Of a stretch of 64,000 bases of DNA, positions 38,270-48,439 are shown piece after piece. Numbering within the stretch: position 1 is the stretch's first letter; every line of letters begins with the position of its first letter. The position numbers were made by a program, and so were the translations under genes. Source of the DNA: Epiperipatus broadwayi (Eukaryota > Onychophora > Udeonychophora > Euonychophora > Peripatidae); contig JAQFVV010006215.1 in NCBI GenBank assembly GCA_028023455.1, forward strand, positions 9,319,950 to 9,383,949. The letters run 5' to 3'. The notes beneath the pieces were generated by a model that had not been told where the DNA came from, ran no database searches, and was given only the letters and a program-made list of their open reading frames with translations.

Positions 38270-38308
38270 TATTATTACTACTAGTAGTACTGCTACTGCT
38301 GCTGCTAT

Positions 38309-38406
<98 letters not shown>
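38270..38406. repeat. Trinucleotide array (CTA)n(TTA)n at the LINE 3' end
   Basis: About 135 bp of CTA/CTG/TTA triplets directly abutting the 3' terminus of the minus-strand LINE (CTTTATTGAAATG then TAATAATAA on minus). The homopolymeric peptides it would encode in either direction are artefacts. It probably began as the (TAA)n tail of the LINE. Confidence 0.9.
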
Positions 38407-38407
<1 letters not shown>

Positions 38408-38784
38408 ATTTCAATAAAGGCTTTATTGATCTCAATGGTTTACATAAGTTTACATCTAGAAAATTTGAAATTTAACATACAATGAATAATATTAGGGTAA
38501 ACACATATAAATGAATTTAGTGGTTACACTTTGTGGTTAATGGACTATAACAATATAAAAAATAAAAAAACAAAAATAATCAGAATTCTAAAGTTTGAGG
38601 AGCTTATTTAGTTTTGTCTGCATGTCACTTTGAAGGTTAGTTGTATGATAGTTTTTTTTTGCAGCATTCACAGCACTGATGGTTGTTTTAACAATGACTA
38701 TGTTGCTGCATATAAGTGGGGGTTGGTTATTATTTTATCTCTATTTTGAATGTGTAGCAGTTTGTTGCTAAATGTAGCTGGGTG

Positions 38785-39236
38785 TCATCTGGTGTTATTG
38801 CCAATTAAGAAAGTACATCGGGTGCACCAGTATGCATATAGAACAAATGTGGCTGCCCTAATGCTAGGTATTGATCTTCCCTGAAAAGCAGCTATTATGT
38901 GATTAATGATTGTACCCGGTTTTCTGTAGGTGTTACACATCATCTGTCGTGTTTGGTTAAGTGCTACATATTGATAAATAAAGTGGTCCAGTGTCTCTTC
39001 TGCTCGATGGCAGAGTCCACAGAAGGGGTAAATAGATATATACATTCTTTTATGATAAAGAAAGTGGGTTGTTGGCAAAGCAATGAGATTGATTTTCATG
39101 ATAAAATCAAAGTATTTGGGCTCTAGAGCCCATTTTTTATATTCCTTGAGTAGTCTCTTGTTGTTAATTCCTATCATAGGTTGTATAACATTAGTATCTG
39201 CTTCTCTGTTTATTAAACCATAAATATCCCAGTATG
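38785..39236 (-). pseudogene. LINE ORF2 C-terminal fragment with damaged zinc motif
   Basis: About 150 codons of the C-terminal region of a non-LTR reverse transcriptase polyprotein, starting at YWDIYGLINRE. It includes the conserved segment KWALEPKYFDFIMKIN and LIALPTTHFLYHKR, then the zf-RVT-type motif CGLC-x8-His-x4. The last expected cysteine is a tyrosine (Tyr70 counting from the ATG at 39,177). The intact relative at 53.2-54.5 kb has Cys there. No reverse transcriptase motif precedes it. Non-functional. Confidence 0.7.
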
Positions 39237-39319
39237 AATACTATGCAAATACTGTTTTGGAATCTTGTCTGTGGTTTTGCGTTGGTATATAATGTTGTTT
39301 TCTGGTTGAGATTTAAATA

Positions 39320-39550
39320 TTAGGGTTGATCTGGTGTTTCTTCCCATTCATTCTCATATTCCATTTCCAGATCTTCATCTGTTTCCACTGTAGTTGTATT
39401 GTTGTGATCAGAAAAGCTAAGGTTGGATTCTGTTTTGATTTTTTTTGGCCCTCTATTTTTCTTTGGTGGGCGGCCTGGTCTTCTTCTGTGTTCTGTGTCA
39501 GCTTTGGTGATTTGAGGCATATTTGGGGTGATAGCTTCCATAATTTCCAT
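39320..39550 (-). pseudogene. Probable shifted C terminus of LINE ORF1
   Basis: A 76-codon frame that begins 36 bp after the main ORF1 frame stops and in a different phase. It has a basic AT-hook-like patch (RRRPGRPPKKNRGPKK) followed by an acidic tail (DEDLEMEYENEWEE). The position and composition fit a C-terminal nucleic-acid-binding extension of ORF1 separated by a frameshift. It could also be a short separate frame. Confidence 0.5.
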
Positions 39551-39585
39551 TGTTGTATTATTTTTAATATTGGGTGTTTAGTGTG

Positions 39586-40835
39586 TTATATATATATATT
39601 TTCTTGATCACTATTACTGTGTGAGTTTATTTGTTCTTTTATTATCTCTTTTTCATTAGTATCTTTGGTAGGCTGACTTAGATTGTGAGCTGTTTTTTCC
39701 ATTGGAGCCTCTTGAGGCTGTTGACTTTCTGTTTTTTTATCAGTGGGGGTTTGAATTCTATTGGTTGATTTTGTTGATAAATCCAGAATTTCAGGTGCTG
39801 GCAATGTGTGTGCAGTTTTTTTATTATTCAATTGCTGTTGATCTGTGGTTTTTTTATTATTTTTTTCTTGTTTATTAGTTGTTTTCGTTATCTGTTTTGT
39901 ACTGTTTGATTCTGGTTGGTGAGCTTCTATTGGTTGATCTTCAGAGCTTGGTTGGTTTTTCGGGTTGATTTTGATGTTGCAATCGATTGCTAAGTGTCTG
40001 GTTTCACTGCACGCAAAACATCTTGGCCTTAATCCTTTTATATGAATGGTCAGTATTGCATTCCGGTCAATTATTTGTGTTGGAATATCCTCCGGGTTTA
40101 CATTGTCATTCAGGTTTATTTTGAAATGGAAGTTGTTGCTGAAAACCGGTATGGGGGTATCGGATAAGTATATTTGTTTTATATAAATAGCTTTGCCAAA
40201 TGACTGTATTAATTTTTGAAAATCCTGAATGGTATATCCAAAGTAAGTGTTTTTAATTATTCCATTACAATAGTTTTGCAAGCTTTGATCGACTATTATT
40301 AGCACATAGCTTCCCAAAGTTTTTACTTTAGTTTGAAACCTTGCATGCTGATGTTCATCGAAAAACTGAATTGCAACATATCGAGAGTTTGGATGCTCTC
40401 CAATACTAGAGACTGTATCCCATAATGCTGTTGCTGTCAGCTCCTTGTAAAGAAGCTCTCTGGGGAATTTATAGTGTTAAATTCCTATTGGTGACAGCTA
40501 ACACTAATGATCTCGGTGAAAAAAATTTTTGGAAAGTTGCGAATAATTTTTTTGGGATGGTGCTGTTGAAATTAACATTTATTTCTTGCAGTTCATCTTG
40601 ATTCCATATCGTTGGGGAGGGCTCTTCATTATTGTTTTCTATGAGGTTTAAATTATTTATGTCAGCTTGATTTACCTTCCTAAATCTTGCTGTATGCTAG
40701 ACTTTTTTCGATGCTGTGAGGCTGCTGGTTTATTTTTGTTATGTTTGCGTATGTTTTTGCGATAGTCGCAGTTTTCATTTTATCGCCGTTTGTTTGAGCG
40801 CAATTTACGTCGTTTGCTTCTTGCTGCGACACCAT
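39586..40835 (-). pseudogene. LINE ORF1, zinc-knuckle RNA-binding protein (broken)
   Basis: The nucleic-acid-binding ORF1 protein of the LINE. It normally coats the element RNA. An ATG at 40,835 opens MVSQQEANDV. That frame breaks by shifts near 40,700. From 40,476 to 39,586 the frame is open for about 297 codons. It contains ELTATALWDTVSSIGEHPNS, a likely RNA-binding-fold segment, then a canonical CCHC knuckle Cys-x2-Cys-x4-His-x4-Cys (CFACSETRHLAIDC, minus strand about 40,020-39,979). A hydrophilic tail rich in Gln, Lys, Thr and Asn follows. The frame then stops. The rest of the C terminus appears in another frame at 39,550-39,320. Inactive by frameshift; domain assignment other than the knuckle is inference. 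Confidence 0.7.
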
Positions 40836-41031
40836 GCTTGTTTATGATGTTAAAATTTATTTTTTGTTATGAATGACCGTATTACTTACTTTTTGCTAGA
40901 AAACAACTGTTCAGTAATCAGCCTTTATCTATCACAGATATATATCACAGTTTTTAAGTGTGAAAACGATTAGAATATGAAAAAAAAAGATTATTAATAA
41001 GACCTTCATTCTTGATGACAGGCATACACAC

Positions 41032-41101
<70 letters not shown>

Positions 41102-41103
41102 TT
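41032..41103. repeat. (ATT)n microsatellite
   Basis: About 24 perfect ATT units, about 130-200 bp upstream of the 5' end of the LINE at 38.4-40.9 kb. Confidence 0.97.
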
Positions 41104-42755
41104 GGTATTTGCATTATTTCAAAGTTAAAATTTTATATTTGTAAGATTCACTTCACAATGAATATATTTTACTAATTTTTATATTTGAACCATATATTGA
41201 TAGCTAAAATTGGTTTGAAGTTGTTTATTTTATAAGCTATTTATTTTACATGAGAATATATAATATCTTGAAATTATACAAAATACACTATCTGTGTCTG
41301 AAAAACTTAGTTATTTCTGTTTCAGAGAGAAATCTACTATAAAATTTAATAGACCAGATAATATATGCTGGAAGTCATATAAAATAAAGGATAATTTGAA
41401 AATGTTTGAGATAAGTGACTTCATTAAAGCTTTCTTGATTGTGATGAACACATTTAAAGAAAATATTTTAGGTGCCTGGAAATGCAAAAAAAATATCACT
41501 GACAAATTCAATTAACAAGTAGATATTTATATATACAGAAAAAAAAAAAGAGAAAGAGATGCTAGAGAAAACATTACATGAAAAAAAAATTTTTTTTTTG
41601 CTGAAAAAGACCAGACAATTAAATATAGATTTAACATTATTAAGTAATTATATAGATAATTTTTTGGTCTCAGTACTAAGTAGAACTGTAAATTAGATCA
41701 AAGTAGTTTTGTGGAATTTGAAGTTTAAAAGTCTATGAAAGTGGATTAAACTATATATGTTGAACTGCTTCTCTAATAACATTATTGACCGAATAAAAAT
41801 TTGGTGATAATATATTTAGCTTTGTAATAATAACTCTTATCAAACATTTTAAATCAATGTTTTTCAGAACCGAATGTTTAGACTGAGTTTTGAGAATTTG
41901 GAATTAGATTTGAAAAATTCTTTTTAAAATTAAATATAATATGATAATGAAAATTGATATTTGCATTTTATTTATTTATATAGAAACGGAGTAATAATAT
42001 ATTCTAATGACTTATGCAGTCTGATAGGATGAATCTTTAATAAACACTATATTAATTCTCAGTTTCTGTTTCTCCAAAAATTGCCCCTGATTGAATATTT
42101 CTCCAAAATCAGGAGCTAGCATTCAATTTTACTTTTAGAAATTTTAGCATGATTATATATACTTAAAACTATGGTGAGAAGTAATCATTTATATTAAAAA
42201 TTGATTAAATACCATAAGTATGAAATGTTTTGATTTCAGAATATTTATCATAGGCTGATAGATTTGATAGAAATTAATAATTTTTAAGCTAATATTTCAG
42301 ATTCATTATATTTAGTTATTAGTTAAGAATTATGCTGATATTTAGCTAAATAAAATAGGATTTATTCATTGGGTAACTATTTGGAATTATACCATAAGCA
42401 AAGTCATTAAAGATTTTCTAAAATTTCAGACAAACAAAGCAAGCTTTAAATTAGAATACTTCAAGACTGAATATCTCATTCAAATATAAAAAACATCTGA
42501 AATATATTTATTGACATTCAATGAATTAAACACACATTTGTGATAAAAAAAATGATAGAGAGCTGTAAAAAAGATTTATAGTAATAGTAAACTAGATCAA
42601 TTACTATAGAACATTAGCTGAAAAAAAAAGTAAACTGTACGATTATATTATTAAAAGAAGTTGAAAAGTAATTTCATTGAATTTGCTAATTATGTTTTAA
42701 CACTAACATTCTTATATTGGCTTTATTGTTTTAGTAAATTATAATCATTCATATT
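41104..42755. other. AT-rich DNA, nothing recognised
   Basis: Opposing short open stretches at 41,294-41,515 lack any motif and are not called. No clear repeat. Confidence 0.5.
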
Positions 42756-42759
42756 ATTT

Positions 42760-43640
42760 TCTTTTTCTTGCCTATCATATACTATGACTTCATTAATGTC
42801 CAATTCCCAAAATATCTTTTTGTCTATTCATAAATCTTCCCCAAAATTTCTGACTCTAATTTTTGTTTCTATCTACCCAGGTCTTCTTTAAACCCTCTTT
42901 TTTCTTTCATTATGATATCCAGGTTAATATTTGTTATATTATTATTATTCCAATTATTTTGTTCTGAAATTATTTATAGTATATTTAATATTCATTATTT
43001 TGAAAATTCTTTTCTCCTTCATCTTCTTGACTATATTAATCAGTAATCTTTTTCTATAACCATAGATTTCCTTTCAATTTTTCTCCAATGAAACTCTTTT
43101 CTGTATGCAATAACACCTCTTACTATTTTGTCCTATACTCACTTTTTTTGATATTTTATGTATTCTGATCTCACAATATTCCATTTATTATTTTATATCC
43201 ACTACATATTTTTTTTTATAATTTCATTTGTTGTTTCCTTTTGGATAATCTTTATAATTAGATACTTATATCTTCACATTTTCCAATCAATTATGCATCT
43301 TCCAATATTATATCCTGTTGTATTCCTCCAATAGACATATTTGTTTTTGTTTTATTTATTTCCAAATCCCTTTTCCAATATTCTTCTATTAATTTTGTAG
43401 CTATACAATTCAAATTTATCACAGTCATAAGCCAAAACTATTTGGTCATCAGCTGAACATAATATATAAAGTTTTTTTATTAATTTGTAAAGAAATTGGC
43501 ATTTTCTCGGATTTCTTTTTTCATATTTTAATGGCTTATTCCAGATACAATTTAAATAATATGAGAGCAAACAGTGCTGTTTGAGTATCTTGATTATTTT
43601 TATATTATCCAAATCATATTTTCTATTTTTATTTTTACAT
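42760..43640 (-). pseudogene. LINE reverse transcriptase remnant with an ADDQ motif
   Basis: Decayed second half of a non-LTR reverse transcriptase. On minus, ILCSADDQIVLAYD (about 43,467-43,426) is the catalytic box with both aspartates in place and the ADDQ form seen in one common group of animal LINEs. It is followed by YKYL (about 43,270), a KIINGIL-DQN segment (about 43,190), and a C-terminal KKR ... EDL-IDKKIFWEL stretch (42,915-42,805) recalling the usual basic patch and W-x-DR end. Several stops and frameshifts. I see no endonuclease and no clear 3' tail. The exact clade is uncertain; it differs from both the RTE-like and the Tx1-like copies in this window. Confidence 0.65.
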
Positions 43641-43777
43641 ATAAATTATTATATAATTTTTAACTGCTTTAATAAATTTTATACTTATGTTAAATAATTC
43701 CAGTGTTCTCCACAAAACAATTTGAAAAGAATACTACCATATGGCTTTTAAATATCTATATACATATATATATAACT

Positions 43778-43972
43778 GAACAAAAAGTAACTGAAGCTTT
43801 CAATGAATTATATAACATAAATAAACTTCTCCAAAAAAGAAATAATATGAACTGACTTTTAGCATTTGTTCTTTTATATATGTTTGGTTTATTTACGTGA
43901 TGAAGGGAAGTCGATCTATTGAATGTATATATTTAGAGAATAAATATTGTAAGCTTCAGTTATTTCCTGTTC
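43778..43972. repeat. Foldback element
   Basis: GAACAAAAAGTAACTGAAGC (43,778 on) pairs with GCTTCAGTTATTTCCTGTTC (43,953-43,972). Arms of about 23 bp with two or three mismatches and an internal A/T-rich spacer. Confidence 0.6.
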
Positions 43973-45090
43973 AATTACATATAAACGGAGTTATTTATTA
44001 TTTACAAGCATTTATATATAATACAATAAATTCTACAAGAGTATGTACATAATTATCAACGGTTATGGTAATAAATTTTGGTATAAAACAAAATTTATTA
44101 CATGTATTATAATTTATTCTTATATATATACTTTTTATTTACCTGTTTTATTTATATATGTATATAAATATATATGCATATATAATCTGATATAAAAGCT
44201 AAGTTGTGATTTGACTCTCACAAAAAATTGAATATTAAAATAACATATATATATTATTTTTATTATAAATTCTGTTCTATTATTTATTCTATTTATATAT
44301 TATATGAATTAAGACGATAATAAGTGGTTACGTTATAAAATATATAAATGAAATAGATAGTCAAATTCAATTTTCAAAGGAAAAGAATAATTTGTGTTAT
44401 TGTATGGATATTAGTATTAAAAAAGAAATACTAATAAATTACAGAGTGAATAAAAAAAATTTTTTTAAATATTTTTTTATGGATTATTTGAGATTTAGAT
44501 ATAAATTGTATGCAAAGAATAAATATTATTGATAATGAAATAAATACTCTGAGCAATAAGACCATGAACTAATAATAAATCATTAGGAAAAATTAATGTA
44601 ATAAAAATAAAGCATGGAAAAATGCTTAATAAATAAATTAAATGGAAAGAATATGTAGAATTTTTTTTTTTAAAAAAAGATTATGTAAGAATGATTAACA
44701 AAAGGGAAGTTTATAATAATTTTACTAAAGCCATGATAATTTTTTTAATAATATAATAAAATGCAAAATTGAAATTAATCATTTAGATTATTTTTTTATA
44801 AACTATATCCCACCTGATACTTGCATCAGAAAATATTTCAGGGATATAACCTGTTTTCATATTAAAATGATTAGAAAGATTTTCTCCATAATATATAATG
44901 ATCAAAGTAATCAATGTGTTATCTCTATCTATAATGCCTGATTAAATCACGTGGCACATGAGTTACTCTGAATAAAATATACCATGGAATTGATATATCG
45001 ATGAGACAATTTTTATATCAAATAACATAATTTATTTACAAATTTGTAATAATAGAATTGTCAATACAATACACTAGTTTTCCTCTAGAA
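43973..45090. other. AT-rich DNA, nothing recognised
   Basis: Short TA runs and poly(A) or poly(T) only. Confidence 0.5.
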
Positions 45091-45091
45091 A

Positions 45092-45228
45092 AAATATACT
45101 TTTGTCAAGCGTTGTTAGCCGAGAGGTCATCGCAGCTGCCTTGCAAGCAAGTAGTTGGTTGCAAACCGTTGTGGGTTCGCGTCCCGGCCGATGCTATGAC
45201 ATATGAAAAAAACAAACAAATATACTTT
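45092..45228 (+). repeat. Compact tRNA-Gly-like SINE with target-site duplication, copy 1
   Basis: The tRNA-like part is 45,109-45,194. It has an A box, TTAGCCGAGAGG, an anticodon-loop-like CTTGCAA and a B box, GGGTTCGCGTCCC. The ends GCGTTG and CGATGC can pair as an acceptor stem. The stem is extended outward by TGTCAA and a matching ATGACA. A short A-rich tail (ATGAAAAAAACAAAC) follows. The unit is flanked by an 11 bp direct repeat, AAATATACTTT (45,092-45,102 and 45,218-45,228), the signature of LINE-mediated insertion. The ends resemble nuclear tRNA-Gly, but the anticodon position would read UGC, so it is not a functional tRNA-Gly gene. Confidence 0.85.
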
Positions 45229-45239
45229 ATTATACATTC

Positions 45240-46620
45240 ATTAAAATTATTGTTAATATTTTAAATTATATTTTCTAGTTTAAATCAAATTCATCATTTA
45301 TTATCTACAATAATGGCTTAATCTAATAAAATTTAAGTAATCAGCAATGATATTTCTTTAATTACTAGCAAATCTGTAAATTATCATTTAATTTATGGTT
45401 TACAAGCACGTGTGGAAAGACAATTAAGAAATAAATAATTTCAATCGTACTCTCTCTAAAATGTTCAAGGTTTATTCTGATTAAATTTAAAATGTCATAA
45501 TCACAGCTTAGAATAGAAAATATATTTATAAAACTGAGCCTTGCTTGTCATTAAATAAATATCTCACCCTTTTAATGCATTTAGGGTATAATCCCATATG
45601 TTGCTGACCCATATAAATATCATTCATTTAATCAATTATCTTTAGCCTCATAACTGACATATATATAATAAATTTAAGCCTACGAAGTACACCTCTAATA
45701 TAAATCTTGACAAACATATACTTAACTACACTTATTTACTCCTCATATTAATAGTAATTCAAAGAGGTGGCTTTCTGTGGTTCACATTCCATTTTTTAAC
45801 AATAACATTGAACTTAATTCAAAGAAATGATCAGCTTCAGATCCGACCTCAGATATACAAAATCAATACTTCTTCCATTATCATATATATATAGTACATG
45901 CATAGTTATATAAGCCAACAATCTTAATAATTGTATTTATATAATAAGTTCTCTCACACATAAAAGTATACTTCAATGGCATCAATACCCAAACAAGATG
46001 ATTTCAATCATATTTAAAAATAATACTCAATTTATTTATTTAATTTAAAATTATAGTAATTATAACATTGATTTTTTTTTCTTATAGCATCATTTATTCT
46101 ATTTCTTGAACATTTAATGTCTCTCAGAACATATTTCTCCATGCACACAAACATAATGCATTTATTGCTATGACTATTGTACTTTATGGGTAATTTATCT
46201 AAATTTAAATTTTATATAAAAATCTAAATATTGTTATAAAACCCTATTTTTTTTTGTTAAATAAGACTTTGAAATTTTTTTATACTCATCTATATATATT
46301 TGAAAGGAGACACTCTTTCTTAATTAAATATATATTTCCAATCCAAAGTAAATCTTAAACTAACTCTATAACAAAAAAAAAGAAATCCACTTTTCTATAT
46401 AATTAAAATTAAGTGTGAGATAAATTAAGACGTAATTTAAGTTACTCTTTTAAATTAATTTAAAGAAAAAACAACAACAAATCTTTTGCATCTCCTTTCA
46501 TAATCCAAATAATTTACAAATATAAATATAATCCTTAATTTACTTTTCCTAAGCAATTGTAATTGATGTTTAAGCACTTGGAGGTGCCAAATAATAAGTC
46601 CTTAACAGTTAAACAGTCTT
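45240..46620. other. AT-rich DNA, nothing recognised
   Basis: C slightly exceeds G. No gene or repeat supported. Confidence 0.5.
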
Positions 46621-46624
46621 AATA

Positions 46625-47405
46625 AAATATGCTTAGCATGCTTTCAATATCTTTGTCGGTTATTATAATCATAGCAATGAACTCTGGCTGCATAGTAAAG
46701 ATAAGGCTGTGTTAATTTTCATGTTCAAAAAATATGAATTTGTGATCTGGATTGTTTTTTACCCTTTTGTATAGATATTTCTGGGATAGTCTTGAAACAA
46801 AGCTGGCACAGGATTTTCTGAAATACACAGTATTGAAATTTGTTTGTACAAAATTTTGTATACAGTACAGGGGAAGAGATTGTTCAGGGGCAAGTTTATT
46901 TTGGAATTATTGAGAATGGTTGGAGTTCATAAGCTAATTCTGTATAATTCTGAGCACATTTTATTTATATTTGAGAAACATTAGTGATATAGGTGAGGAT
47001 CTAGATCTTAATTTGATAAAAAAATTAAAGATAATGGTAAGCATTATGTATTTATATCCATCATGACATAATTCATTAATGTATTTTTTGATGTTAGATT
47101 TGCAGTCAGATTCTATCTTGTGCATATTGAAATTTTTATGTATAAACATTTCAGACTGGTATATGTGTGTGAATTAGGAGTATAGATTTAGGGGGTATTA
47201 TATCTTTGATTTCAATAGGTTTTACTATCAATTTGTAGTTTAATTGGGTAGTGTCCAGTTGGATATATAAGTCAAGAAACTTGATTCCTTTCAATGGGTC
47301 TTCAAGCACAATAGTCCAAATTAATGAGAATGTTTGAATGAGATTTGGAGCTCAGGAGCACAAATGAATATATTGTTGACATATCACATATATATCATCA
47401 TAGGT
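46625..47405 (-). pseudogene. Penelope-like element remnant (RT end plus endonuclease start)
   Basis: C-terminal part of a Penelope-like element on minus. The catalytic box YDDIYVICQQY lies at about 47,402-47,370 (both aspartates present, codons 47,394-47,402). Next comes GIKFLDLYIQLD, the conserved FLD motif after the palm. A region of about 60 residues follows that includes YINELCHDGYKYIML. Then NNSKINLPLNN and TVYKI (about 46,900-46,845), the entry to the GIY-YIG endonuclease, then NNPDHKFIFFEHEN. The end matches TGACAAAGATATTGAAAGCA of the neighbouring plus-strand copy. About 170 bp present in that copy are missing here. Upstream RT motifs are absent: the element starts at the catalytic box. 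Several stops; inactive. Confidence 0.7.
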
Positions 47406-47870
47406 ATGGCATTGAAGATATTTAGAAAGGATCTCTCAACTGTTTGACAATTCCAATGATAAACTGTCTCTTGAACAAACCCCCATACTGTATGCTAGAT
47501 TCCGTGCAATCAAATTAACTACAACACTATGTATCTTGATGAATCTCATGGCAGCCTTGCAACAAGACTATCCCAGCACCAATAATAATCCAGATTACAA
47601 ATCCATATTTCTTGAGTATGAAAACCAACTTGCCCATACCTTTGAACCTACTGCAGTCAGCATTGTATGTTTAGAAAAGAATGATGCAAAAATTTAAAGG
47701 AGACTTGTTATATCACTGACAATCCCTTTCTAAAAAGTGGGGAATTTAAGCTTATTTGCATACAATTTACATGTTACTTATATTACACTCTCCTCCCACA
47801 GTTTATTCATTTATTGTTATGATTATGATATTGTGACAAAGATATTGAAAGCATTCTAGGCATACTATAT
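47406..47870 (+). pseudogene. Inverted 5'-truncated Penelope-like fragment
   Basis: The plus-strand sequence aligns with the C-terminal part of the minus-strand element next to it. Shared segments include ATACTGTATGC, GCAGCCTTGCAACAAGACTATC, AATCCAGATTACAAAT and TTATGATTATGAT, ending in GACAAAGATATTGAAAGCAT. One frame is open from about 47,414 to 47,696 (DYKSIFLEYENQLAHTF) with no start codon. The two copies lie head to head with a junction near 47,405. Such partial inverted copies beside the 5' end are known for Penelope-like elements. No catalytic residues. Confidence 0.65.
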
Positions 47871-48139
47871 ATAGTTAATTACAAAGATAATATATATTCA
47901 GAGGTCATCTAAAAATAATATTCAAAATATAAGATTAAACAGTGTTTTTTTATAATGATTACTACTTATGCATATATGCATAAATATGGAAGAATGTTTT
48001 TAGTTGGAGTTTTTTCTGCAATTTATTGTGAGATTTCCATAATTTGGGATTGCTTTTCCCTCAATAACATGCACATGTATATAATCTATTATTCCTATTA
48101 TTATTTTTTCATTCCAACTCAAAGATAAAATGTCACATA

Positions 48140-48430
48140 TAAGATTCATTGACAGATTGGAAATTTTCCTCCTCTAGTTTATAGTTTATTTTAATGCAAG
48201 TTACTGCATAAATACTTGTTGATTTATCATCATATTTTATCAGTTGCATTCTTGTAACTTCTTTTAAATAGCATTTCACGGTAACAAATATTAGATCCAA
48301 GGTAGTCTTCAGGCAGTTAGTGGATTTTCTTTTTTCTTGACTGTTAAACAATATCCAAATTCAAAAAGAAGTCATAAAGTAGAGCTAAGAGTTGAGTTAA
48401 GAGAGGGTTTCTAATGAAACTCCCACATAT
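48140..48430 (-). pseudogene. Probable LINE endonuclease C-terminal fragment
   Basis: Minus-strand frames read NPLLTQLLALLYDFFLNLDIV, then after a shift KSTNCLKTTLDLIFVTVKCYLKE (split across 48,420-48,250) and YDDKSTSIYAVTCIKINYK. The order leucine-rich helix, L-D-L-I-F, then a D/S-D-x position followed by alternating hydrophobics resembles the end of the apurinic-type endonuclease of CR1-like LINEs. The catalytic SDH is not preserved. Weak evidence; a chance open frame is the alternative. Confidence 0.35.
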
Positions 48431-48439
48431 ATTTATTGG

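Larger units (their letters stand above)
38407..40900 (-). mobile_element. Internally deleted LINE (ORF1 joined to ORF2 C terminus)
   Basis: A non-LTR retrotransposon copy running 5' to 3' on minus. ORF1 (40,835-39,320) is followed after about 80 bp by only the C-terminal end of ORF2 (about 39,236-38,785), then a 3' UTR with an ATCAATAAAG poly(A)-type signal near 38,430 and a TAA-type tail. The endonuclease and reverse transcriptase domains, normally some 2.5-3 kb, are missing. The ORF2 tail matches the element at 53.0-54.5 kb in layout (YWDIYGL against YWEIFNI; LPTTHFLYHKR against LPTNAFLYYKR), so they are one family. The absence of an RNase H and the RT style suggest a Tx1/L1-like element, but the clade is not certain. 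The 5' end is placed near the ORF1 start and may reach 41,030. Confidence 0.75.

Noticed and set aside
38235-38475. Long open frames of poly-Ser/Asn (minus) and poly-Leu (plus)
   Set aside because: Direct translation of a triplet microsatellite.
45109-45194. Functional tRNA gene
   Set aside because: Inside a unit with target-site duplications, weak D and anticodon stems, and an anticodon not matching the tRNA body; better explained as a SINE. The same holds at 51,346-51,424.
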